This document shows positions 1-5,945 of a stretch of DNA of 11,575 nucleotides, in pieces; position 1 is the stretch's first letter; each line of letters opens with the position of its first letter. Made by a program: the position numbers and the translations under genes. Source of the stretch: Anaerolineae bacterium (GTDB lineage Bacteria > Chloroflexota > Anaerolineae > 4572-78 > J111). The DNA lies in the NCBI GenBank assembly GCA_020433785.1, contig JAGRCC010000583.1:1-11575 (forward strand), written 5' to 3'. The notes under the pieces were generated by a model. That model made no database searches, had not been told where the DNA came from, and saw only the letters and a program-made list of their open reading frames with translations.

Positions 1-170
1 AAGTTGAAAATAAAAATGATCAGCAGTGAAAAGACAAACATGGCGCTGATCATTTCTTTGGTTCGGAGTTCGGTGGTAATGTCTTTGCCAATGATGGCGG
101 CTACTTTGCGGAGGTAACCGCCCCATCCACGGGTTGCCGTAGATGCTGTTGGAATCGAGTCTGTCGCCAT
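1..170 (-). CDS. ccmB: Heme exporter protein CcmB, N-terminal part (runs off the window)
   Basis: The minus strand from ATG at 170 encodes 56 residues with no stop before the window edge. After a polar N-terminus (MATDSIPTAS...) comes GGYLRKVAAIIGKDITTELR, then TKEMISAMFVFSLLIIFIFN. The pattern of a lysine/arginine amphipathic start, K-D-I-x-x-E-L-R-T-K-E-x-x-S-A-M-x-x-F and a first hydrophobic segment ending in F-N is typical of the start of CcmB. CcmB is the membrane subunit of the CcmAB ABC transporter in system I cytochrome c maturation. The ATG has no obvious Shine-Dalgarno sequence, but a promoter at 202-230 would give a transcript starting about 25 bases before it, which supports this start. 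Only the N-terminus is visible, so the call rests on motif recognition. It is unrelated to the sugar cluster. Confidence 0.72.
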   Translation of the reverse strand, partial: MATDSIPTASTATRGWGGYLRKVAAIIGKDITTELRTKEMISAMFVFSLLIIFIFN

Positions 171-201
171 GCGGGTCGCTTTGTGAATTAATGCACCAGG
201 G

Positions 202-230
202 ATTATGCCACTGTTACAATGGCGTGTCAA
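202..230 (-). promoter_or_regulatory. Sigma70-type promoter of ccmB
   Basis: On the minus strand TTGACA (225-230) is followed after 17 bases by CATAAT (202-207). This is a perfect -35 box and a five-of-six -10 box at the ideal spacing. Transcription would begin near 195, giving a leader of about 25 bases to the ccmB ATG at 170. It lies between the antiporter stop codon (259) and ccmB, so ccmB need not depend on read-through from the antiporter gene. Confidence 0.65.
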
Positions 231-258
231 TGCATTTTAGCAGGATTACTTAAAGTTG

Positions 259-1392
259 CTAATTTTGGCTTGGCGGCGCAGTTTTGCTAATCATCGGGGG
301 GGTATTTCTGGAGTGGAAATAGTAACGAATGGCCGAGACTAAGATGATTAATCCGGTGATTGGCAGAACTAGTGTGGTGATTATCGCCGTAAATGTGTCT
401 GATGCCGGATTTTGAGTGGCGCTGAGGAAAAGGTAGATGGTATAAATGATGTAGTAAAGTGTTAGAATAGCCCCTTCCCAGCGATCGATCCGGTATCTGG
501 TATAAAATATGGGGATACCGATAATCGCGACCGCGATCATAATGGGTATATCGCTCCTAATCGCTAACGGCGACACACCAATCCCTGCGGGTGAAACGGC
601 GCTACCTAAGCCTAAGACCATCACAATGTTGAAAATATTACTGCCGACCGCATTGCCTACGGCGATATCGCCTTTTTTCTTGATACTGGCAATAATTGAA
701 GTGGCAATTTCTGGCAGCGATGTGCCGACAGCGATAATCGTTAGCCCGATGACTAACTCGCTTACCCCCAGCAGCCGGGCCACGGCCACCGCCCCGTCGA
801 TCAACCAGCGTGATCCCAAAACGAGCATAACCAGCCCCAGGAGCACCAGCCCAATTTGAGTAACATAGTGACTTGCCCCTGGCACCGGGGTTACGGAGAT
901 ATCCGCTTCGTGCGTGGCGGCGGCTTTATCGGCCTTAACTTGCTTGCGGCTTTTGCGGATGACGTAGGTTGTATAAGTGATGCCCACAGCAAACAGAATG
1001 ATGCCGTCGATATGGCTAATTGTCCCGTCGAGACCCATCAGCCATAGAGCGACTGACGCCCCTACCATCAGGGGTAGCTCTAAGCGCAAAAGTTGTTTGT
1101 CGACCAATAATACCCCATATAACCCTGCCAACCCCAGCACCAACAAAATGTTGGCGATATTACTCCCGACAATATTGCCCACGGCCAGGTCGGACTGCCC
1201 GGCGTAGGTCGATTGGATGGTGACGGCTAATTCGGGCGCACTGGTCCCAAAGGCGACAACGGTTAAGCCCACTACCAGCGGGGAAATACCAATGGCAATT
1301 GCTAAACTCGACGCTCCTCGTACCAGGAATTCGGCTCCGGAAATGAGCAACACAAATCCGATTATAAACAAGACTAAGGTGAGGAACTCCAT
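259..1392 (-). CDS. Calcium/sodium antiporter, CaxA/YrbG (K+-dependent Na+/Ca2+ exchanger-like) family
   Basis: A 377-residue inner-membrane cation exchanger, close to the usual length for the bacterial YrbG/CaxA group. It has the two inverted alpha repeats that define the Ca2+/cation antiporter superfamily. The first spans about residues 18-90, with GTSAPE (49-54) and GNIVGSNIANILLVLG (72-87). The second spans about 192-262, with GTSLPE (223-228) and GNAVGSNIFNIVMVLG (246-261). E54 and E228 are the expected ion-binding acids. A charged cytoplasmic loop (about 146-175, rich in K, R, H and E) separates the halves. The alpha repeats also carry the family's S-N-I/F-N motifs. The start at 1392 is preceded on the minus strand by AAGGG eight bases away, a modest ribosome binding site. 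It would export Ca2+ in exchange for Na+ or H+; the ion specificity is inferred from family. It has no evident tie to fucose use. Confidence 0.88.
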   Translation of the reverse strand: MEFLTLVLFIIGFVLLISGAEFLVRGASSLAIAIGISPLVVGLTVVAFGTSAPELAVTIQSTYAGQSDLAVGNIVGSNIANILLVLGLAGLYGVLLVDKQLLRLELPLMVGASVALWLMGLDGTISHIDGIILFAVGITYTTYVIRKSRKQVKADKAAATHEADISVTPVPGASHYVTQIGLVLLGLVMLVLGSRWLIDGAVAVARLLGVSELVIGLTIIAVGTSLPEIATSIIASIKKKGDIAVGNAVGSNIFNIVMVLGLGSAVSPAGIGVSPLAIRSDIPIMIAVAIIGIPIFYTRYRIDRWEGAILTLYYIIYTIYLFLSATQNPASDTFTAIITTLVLPITGLIILVSAIRYYFHSRNTPPMISKTAPPSQN

Positions 1393-1495
1393 AGTTTATA
1401 CCCTTATACAAAATACTAATTTACAGTGGTTTCAGGCAAATGAGATGGTCTACAAACGGTCAGGCGTGGGCTGCGAGTAAACAGCGCACCCAATA

Positions 1496-1504
1496 ATTAT
1501 ACCA
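1496..1504 (-). promoter_or_regulatory. Extended -10 promoter element for the antiporter gene
   Basis: The minus strand reads TGGTATAAT, a perfect TATAAT (1496-1501) with the TG-N extension. There is no good -35 box 16-18 bases upstream, which is common for extended -10 promoters. The predicted start near 1489 leaves a leader of about 95 bases before the antiporter ATG at 1392. Apart from this and a few short inverted repeats, I see nothing in 1393-1626. Confidence 0.45.
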
Positions 1505-1603
1505 ATTAGTAATATAAGAGGAAATGTAGAGGATTCAATATTCCGCGCAACCGGACGGAAAAGGGGTTGGCCTGTTTAATGGGGAATTAACGAGACCATC
1601 TTC

Positions 1604-1616
1604 GCCTCGTCGAGGC
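1604..1616 (-). repeat. Short GC-rich inverted repeat after the DeoR gene
   Basis: GCCTC and GAGGC flank a three-base centre, 10 bases beyond the stop codon of the minus-strand regulator. It can form a five-pair hairpin at the end of that transcript. No run of U follows on the minus strand, so it is not a convincing intrinsic terminator. It may only mark the 3' end. Confidence 0.3.
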
Positions 1617-1626
1617 TGAATAGAGG

Positions 1627-2412
1627 TTACTCAGCCCTATTGGCAATTAACACATCGATGCCTCGGGCTTGAAGTTCAGCCACCATGGCCGCTGGCGCTG
1701 CATCGTCGGTAACGATCCGCGTAATCTTCTCCAACGGCGCGTAGGTGGCCAGACCGACCTGCCCAAATTTGCTACTATCCACGACCGCAATCACCTCTTG
1801 GGCGCGGTCCATAACGAACTGTTTCAACTCGACCTCTTGTAAATTGGCCTCAGTTAAACCGTGCGTTATAGTCAATCCCCACGCGCCCAGAAAAGCTTTG
1901 TGGATGTTGATCTTCCCTAAAACATCCCGGGCAATGGGGCCAATGATCGACCCCGTTGTATTCCTTAGACTACCCCCGGTCAGAATGATATTGAGATGCG
2001 CTACTCCCAGCAGTTCCAGAGCCGTCCATACGCCCGTCGTAATGACAGATAATTCACCCAAATCTGAGCAGTTTTTGAGCGCCTGGCCGACGGCCAGCGC
2101 CGTGGTGCTGGCATCGAGCAATATTGAATCGCGCGGGTGAACCAAGGTCGCCGCCAATTCGCCAATCCGCACTTTTTTATCGCCGCGAAGCTGCTGTCGG
2201 GTGGCAAATGTCAGTTCCTGCCGGGTTTTTTCCCCAACCAACATGGCCCCGCCGTGAGTTCTGACTAACCGTCCCTGCTCAGCCAGTAGGTTCAAGTCGG
2301 TGCGAATGGTCACGGCTGACACGTTCAGCGACTCAGCTAACTCGGCCACACTGACAGCCTGTTTGTCAACCAAGATATCGAGGATTTGGTTTTGTCGTTC
2401 GTTGATGAGCAT
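1627..2412 (-). CDS. DeoR-family transcriptional regulator, probable repressor of the fucose cluster
   Basis: A 261-residue protein of standard DeoR/GlpR length. Residues 4-60 are the N-terminal HTH_DeoR domain: N-E-R-Q-x-x-I-L-D-I-L, the SVAELAESLNVSAVTIRTDL helix-turn-helix (21-40) and the R-x-H-G-G-A wing (51-56). Residues about 78-235 are the DeoRC sugar-phosphate sensor, a ribose-5-phosphate isomerase-like fold, with LLDASTTA (98-105), LTGGSLR (144-150), GLTEANLQEVELK (185-197) and VDSSKFGQ (211-218). Start at 2412 is supported by AAGGAG seven bases upstream on the minus strand. It is transcribed divergently from the HTH-aldolase fusion and fucI, the usual place for a local regulator. 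E. coli FucR, of the same family, is activated by L-fuculose-1-phosphate. A phosphorylated fucose intermediate is therefore the likely effector here, though this is inference. An inverted repeat inside its own promoter suggests autoregulation. Confidence 0.9.
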   Translation of the reverse strand: MLINERQNQILDILVDKQAVSVAELAESLNVSAVTIRTDLNLLAEQGRLVRTHGGAMLVGEKTRQELTFATRQQLRGDKKVRIGELAATLVHPRDSILLDASTTALAVGQALKNCSDLGELSVITTGVWTALELLGVAHLNIILTGGSLRNTTGSIIGPIARDVLGKINIHKAFLGAWGLTITHGLTEANLQEVELKQFVMDRAQEVIAVVDSSKFGQVGLATYAPLEKITRIVTDDAAPAAMVAELQARGIDVLIANRAE

Positions 2413-2477
2413 GCCTTGGCTCCTTAGTTAAGAACTCAGGGTAATCAGGGGATAAGTGCGAGTGGGTCTGAAAAAAA

Positions 2478-2506
2478 ATTATAGCGGAGTTTCATAAACT
2501 TGTCAA
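2478..2506 (-). promoter_or_regulatory. Consensus sigma70 promoter of the DeoR gene
   Basis: The minus strand reads TTGACA (2501-2506), a 17-base spacer and TATAAT (2478-2483): a perfect match to the consensus in both boxes at optimal spacing. The start would be near 2471, giving a leader of about 58 bases before the ATG at 2412. So strong a promoter for a repressor gene suggests that it is held down by autoregulation. Confidence 0.75.
2488..2500. promoter_or_regulatory. Operator-like inverted repeat inside the DeoR promoter spacer
   Basis: AGTTT-CAT-AAACT forms perfect five-base arms around three bases. It lies wholly between the -35 and -10 boxes of the DeoR promoter. A protein bound here would block RNA polymerase, so it is a candidate autoregulatory operator. 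The arms are short and AT-rich, so chance cannot be excluded. Confidence 0.4.
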
Positions 2507-2563
2507 TAATTTCTATATGACACATTTTTTACTTTCTAATAACTTTCTTTTATATTTTGATTG

Positions 2564-2592
2564 TTGACAGAGGCTTTCCGTTATGATACCAT
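2564..2592 (+). promoter_or_regulatory. Promoter of the HTH-aldolase / fucose isomerase transcript
   Basis: TTGACA (2564-2569), a 17-base spacer and TACCAT (2587-2592, four of six to consensus). Just upstream, 2508-2562 is very AT-rich with T and A runs and could act as an UP element. The start would be near 2599, leaving a leader of about 120 bases. The divergent DeoR promoter has its -35 box only about 58 bases away (2501-2506), so one operator region could serve both. Confidence 0.6.
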
Positions 2593-2659
2593 TTACTTGC
2601 ATTTGAATGGGTGACCGTAGATTAGATTTTTTCGGCCAATTATTTTCTTAGCGTAGCCT

Positions 2660-2672
2660 AAACAAACTGTTT
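2660..2672. promoter_or_regulatory. Inverted repeat in the leader of the HTH-aldolase gene
   Basis: AAACA-AAC-TGTTT has perfect five-base arms around three bases and lies about 60 bases downstream of the predicted transcription start. It has the same 5-3-5 geometry as the repeat in the DeoR promoter, but the arm sequence differs. It could be a second operator; support is weak. The rest of 2413-2720 holds only the two promoters and AT-rich sequence. Confidence 0.3.
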
Positions 2673-2720
2673 TTAATAGGATAAAATTTATTATCATGGG
2701 GAAACGAGGCAGTAATATTA

Positions 2721-3677
2721 ATGACTGAACGGCACAAGAAAATTTTAGACATCTTGATGAAACAAGAGAACATCACCGTAGCCGAACTGAGCCAGCAACT
2801 TGGCGTCCTCGAGGTGACCATCCACAATGAATTAAATCAATTGGCTGAAGCAGGGCAAGTGAGACTCACTCACAACGGAGCTCAAATCGCAGATGAGCGT
2901 ATGCGCCAAGAACACACCGATCAGCAACTGCTGGCTGACTTGGTGCACCTCTCTCACGAATTAGGCCGGGAGGATCGGCAGTTAGCCATCTTAGGCGAAG
3001 GCAACACCAGCGCCAAGGGAAGCAACGGCACATTTTGGATCAAGGCTTCGGGTAGTCAACTGGGTGCCATCACCGCCAATGACTTTTGTCAGGTCTCTTT
3101 TAGCGCCGTCGAAACGATGCTGGCTGCGGCGCAGCTAACCGATGCCGAAGTCACCGCCGGGTTGCGGGCGGCTTTGGTCGACCGCCGGCAGCCCCAACCT
3201 TCAGTTGAAACTTTTCTCCACGCCCTGTGTTTAACCGAAGGGGAAGCCACCTGGGTGGGACACACCCATACCGTGTCAGTTAACCAGATTTTGTGCAGCC
3301 ACCTGGGCGCCGAGCCTTTCTTGCGCCCGATCTTTCCGGATGGTATTGTCGTCTGTGGCCCGGCCCCGGCTGTGGTGCCTTACGTTGATCCCGGCCTATC
3401 CTTAGCGTTAGCCGTACAACAGGCTCTACGAGAGTACAAAAGCCGTTATCAACGCCCCCCTAAACTGCTGCTGATGGTCAACCACGGGCCGGTTGCTCTG
3501 GGGCAGACTGCCGATGAGGTGCTGAACATTATGCTCATGGTTGATAAATGGGCCAAAATTTTGCAGGGAACCTACGCTTTAGGTGGCCCCAAATTTTTTG
3601 CACCGGAGGACGTCGAGCGCATCGACAGCCGTTTGGACGAACATTATCGCCGCCGGAAATTGGTCGGAAAGGCGTAA
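2721..3677 (+). CDS. fucA: DeoR-type HTH domain fused to a class II (fuculose/rhamnulose-1-phosphate) aldolase
   Basis: A 318-residue protein, about 100 longer than E. coli FucA (215). Residues 1-60 form a DeoR-type winged [14 protein letters not shown], then [19 protein letters not shown] and a THNGA wing. Residues about 69-315 are a class II aldolase/adducin domain with GEGNTSAK (92-99), IKASG (107-111), the catalytic-type Glu in PSVET (E163), zinc ligands H181 and H183 in VGHTHT and a third in NHGP (H255). The zinc site and active-site acid therefore look intact. It would split L-fuculose-1-phosphate into dihydroxyacetone phosphate and L-lactaldehyde, or act on rhamnulose-1-phosphate; the substrate is assigned from fucI and fucU nearby. 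The HTH departs from the family at key places: VS becomes VL, TIRxDL becomes TIHNEL, HGGA becomes HNGA. The ribosome binding site is weak (GAGG, 11 bases from ATG). The HTH continues in frame into the aldolase with no stop or frameshift visible. Confidence 0.87.
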   Translation: MTERHKKILDILMKQENITVAELSQQLGVLEVTIHNELNQLAEAGQVRLTHNGAQIADERMRQEHTDQQLLADLVHLSHELGREDRQLAILGEGNTSAKGSNGTFWIKASGSQLGAITANDFCQVSFSAVETMLAAAQLTDAEVTAGLRAALVDRRQPQPSVETFLHALCLTEGEATWVGHTHTVSVNQILCSHLGAEPFLRPIFPDGIVVCGPAPAVVPYVDPGLSLALAVQQALREYKSRYQRPPKLLLMVNHGPVALGQTADEVLNIMLMVDKWAKILQGTYALGGPKFFAPEDVERIDSRLDEHYRRRKLVGKA

Positions 3678-3809
3678 TGAGAATTTGATTTTACGCGCCT
3701 GTATCTCCAGCGTCTCATAAGATGCTTCAATAAAAAACAACTTCATCATTCACAATTAAATATGACTATTCACAATTTTGGCTCCGGTTTGGCCGAGTTA
3801 GGAGAAACA

Positions 3810-5624
3810 ATGACGAACCTAAAAAACATTAAAATGAACCCGCCTCAAAATCGCTGGGTGGGGGATATGCCCAAAGTCGGGATTCGGCCGACGATTGACG
3901 GGCGGCTCGGCGGGGTGCGCGAGTCGCTGGAAGAGCAGACCATGACCATGGCCCGGAATGTGGCCGCCCTCATCAGTGAGCAGGTGCACCATGCCAACGG
4001 ACTGCCGGTTGAATGCGTTATCGCCGACAGCACTATCGGCGGAGTGGCCGAGGCCGCCCGATGCGCCGAGAAGTTCAAGCGAGAGGGCGTTGGTCTCTCG
4101 CTTACGGTCACCCCCTGTTGGTGCTATGGCTCTGAGACAATGGATATGGATCCCCTCATCCCCAAGGCGATCTGGGGTTTCAACGGCACCGAACGGCCCG
4201 GCGCGGTCTACCTGGCGGCGGTGCTGGCCGGTCACAACTACAAAGGGCTGCCGGCTTTCAGTATCTACGGTCGCGATGTACAGGATGCGGACGACACCGC
4301 TATTCCGGCCGATGTGCAAGCTAAGATTTTGCAGTTTGTTCGATCAGGGTTAGCTGTAGCCACGCTGCGGGGTAAATCCTATCTGGCGCTCGGCGGGGTG
4401 TCGATGGGGATTGCCGGTTCGATTGTCGATCAGCCCTTCTTTGAACATTATTTAGGCATGCGGGTCGAGTCGGTCGATATGACCGAACTGATCCGCCGCA
4501 TGGATGAAGGTATCTATGACCAGGATGAATTTGAGCAGGCGTTGACCTGGGTTAAAGACAACTGCCCGGAAGGGAAAGATTACAACTCACCGGCCAAACA
4601 GCGCAGCCGGTCGCAAAAAGATGAGGATTGGGCTATCTCCGTCAAGATGGCTCTGATTACCCGCGACCTCATGGTTGGCAATCCCAAGCTGGCCGAGCAG
4701 GGCTTTGGGGAAGAAGCGCTGGGGCGCAACGCTATCGCGGCCGGTTTTCAAGGCCAGCGGCAGTGGACCGACCATCTGCCCAACGGCGACTTTATGGAAG
4801 CAATACTCAACACCAGCTTCGATTGGACCGGAATCCGCGCCCCTTACATCGTGGCCACCGAGAACGATGCCCTCAACGCGGTGTCGATGCTGTTCGGCCA
4901 TCTGCTGACTGGCACAGCCCAAATTTTTGCCGATGTGCGGACCTACTGGAGTCCGGCGGCGGTCAAGCGGGTCACCGACTATACCTTGACCGGACGGGCC
5001 GAAGGCGGCTTCTTGCACTTGATCAACTCGGGTCCGGCCACGCTCGATGGTACGGGGCAGCAGTCGCGCGACGGTCAGCCGGTGATGAAGCCCTTCTGGG
5101 AGATCGATGAGGACGAGGTAGCCGCCTGCCTCGAAGCCACGACCTGGCACGCCTCGAACACCGGCTATTTTCGTGGAGGTGGCTGGTCAACCCGTTATCA
5201 GACGCAGGGCGAGATGCCGGTCACAATGTGTCGGCTCAACCTGATCCACGGGCTGGGGCCGGCCTTACAAATCGCCGAAGGGTATACGATTGCGCTGCCG
5301 GATGAAGTTCATCACCTTCTAAACGAGCGAACCGACCCGACCTGGCCTACCACTTGGTTTGTCCCCAGCCTAACCGGCAGCGGCCCCTTCCGGGACGTCT
5401 ACAGCGTGATGGCCAACTGGGGCGCTAACCACGGGGCGATTAGCTACGGCCATATTGGGTCAGAGTTGATCACCCTGGCCTCGATGCTGCGGATTCCGGT
5501 TTATATGCACAACGTGCCGGAAGAGACCATCTTCCGACCCAGCGCCTGGACCGCTTTCGGTGCGCTGGAACCGCAGGGAGCAGATTATCGCGCCTGCGCT
5601 AATTTTGGAGCGCTGTACGGCTAG
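3810..5624 (+). CDS. fucI: L-fucose isomerase
   Basis: Converts L-fucose to L-fuculose (also D-arabinose to D-ribulose in known members) using Mn2+, in the cytoplasm. The protein matches E. coli FucI along its whole length (604 versus 591 residues). Near-identical blocks include [82 protein letters not shown] and NWGANHG. The active-site residues E337, D361 and H528 of the E. coli enzyme correspond to E351, D375 and H541, counted from the start chosen here. I chose ATG 3810 because AGGAG lies five bases upstream. An in-frame ATG at 3762 would add 16 residues but has no ribosome binding site and no counterpart in the family. It follows the HTH-aldolase gene by 132 bases with no clear promoter, so the two probably share a transcript. 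Confidence 0.96.
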   Translation: MTNLKNIKMNPPQNRWVGDMPKVGIRPTIDGRLGGVRESLEEQTMTMARNVAALISEQVHHANGLPVECVIADSTIGGVAEAARCAEKFKREGVGLSLTVTPCWCYGSETMDMDPLIPKAIWGFNGTERPGAVYLAAVLAGHNYKGLPAFSIYGRDVQDADDTAIPADVQAKILQFVRSGLAVATLRGKSYLALGGVSMGIAGSIVDQPFFEHYLGMRVESVDMTELIRRMDEGIYDQDEFEQALTWVKDNCPEGKDYNSPAKQRSRSQKDEDWAISVKMALITRDLMVGNPKLAEQGFGEEALGRNAIAAGFQGQRQWTDHLPNGDFMEAILNTSFDWTGIRAPYIVATENDALNAVSMLFGHLLTGTAQIFADVRTYWSPAAVKRVTDYTLTGRAEGGFLHLINSGPATLDGTGQQSRDGQPVMKPFWEIDEDEVAACLEATTWHASNTGYFRGGGWSTRYQTQGEMPVTMCRLNLIHGLGPALQIAEGYTIALPDEVHHLLNERTDPTWPTTWFVPSLTGSGPFRDVYSVMANWGANHGAISYGHIGSELITLASMLRIPVYMHNVPEETIFRPSAWTAFGALEPQGADYRACANFGALYG

Positions 5625-5714
5625 CCGATGAGATGAGAGTCGCTGTAGGTAACCCGGAGCCTATACCTGCCCACTCAAGTCGATGGTATCTGGGTTGCCC
5701 ACAGCGCATCGGCT
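5623..5714 (+). other. Large imperfect hairpin overlapping the fucI stop codon
   Basis: Three nested stems can form. Outer: AGCCGATG (5623-5630) with CATCGGCT (5707-5714), eight pairs. Middle: CGCTGTAGGTAACCC (5641-5655) with GGGTTGCCCACAGCG (5692-5706), 14 of 15 positions pairing with one G-U and one mismatch. Inner: ATACC (5663-5667) with GGTAT (5685-5689). The outer stem starts within the isomerase stop codon. No U-run follows, so it is not a standard intrinsic terminator. It may stabilise the 3' end of the aldolase-isomerase mRNA, or be a degenerate mobile repeat. The rest of 5715-5945 is AT-rich and carries the kinase promoter. Confidence 0.65.
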
Positions 5715-5817
5715 CCTGGTATGGCAAAAAATGGCATCAAGTCGTTTGCTTCTGTTTTGAATGAAATGTAAAATCAAGTCAGTTACGAATAAAAAATCAA
5801 AACTAAAACAAAAATAT

Positions 5818-5846
5818 TTGACAAGTAAACGAAAGTAATATACAAT
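5818..5846 (+). promoter_or_regulatory. Promoter of the kinase gene
   Basis: TTGACA (5818-5823), a 17-base spacer and TACAAT (5841-5846): a perfect -35 box and a five-of-six -10 box at ideal spacing. Several A-runs just upstream (5790-5816) resemble an UP element. The start would be near 5853, giving a leader of about 93 bases to the ATG at 5946. The kinase and perhaps the transport genes downstream can therefore be transcribed separately from fucI. Confidence 0.7.
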
Positions 5847-5856
5847 TTATCAAAAT

Positions 5857-5871
5857 TTATCATCGTGATAA
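5857..5871. promoter_or_regulatory. Operator-like palindrome at the kinase transcription start
   Basis: TTATCA-TCG-TGATAA has perfect six-base arms around three bases. It sits just past the -10 box, at about +4 to +18 of the predicted transcript, a classic repressor position. It overlaps a box, AAAATTTATCATCGTG (5852-5867), that matches 14 of 16 bases in the leader of the HTH-aldolase gene (2683-2698). The DeoR protein is the obvious candidate to bind, by inference only. Confidence 0.5.
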
Positions 5872-5945
5872 CCCTGTGGGTTTCAGTTTTATCGACAAGC
5901 GTAAGACCTACAAAGATGTAATTCTATCACAGTAAGGATAGCGTA

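Noticed and set aside
1604..1616. GC-rich hairpin as intrinsic terminator of the DeoR gene
   Set aside because: The stem is only five pairs and no U-run follows on the minus strand, so it is listed only as an inverted repeat.
2696..2728. Ten-codon open frame overlapping the start of the HTH-aldolase gene (a possible leader peptide)
   Set aside because: It has no well-placed ribosome binding site and no run of regulatory codons. The overlap alone is weak evidence.
3762..3809. In-frame upstream ATG that would lengthen the fucose isomerase by 16 residues
   Set aside because: It has no ribosome binding site, while ATG 3810 has AGGAG five bases upstream. Family members have no matching N-terminal extension.
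4587..5150. Long open frames on both strands inside the isomerase gene
   Set aside because: They overlap a fully convincing isomerase reading frame, show no recognisable domains and are the expected by-products of its codon composition.
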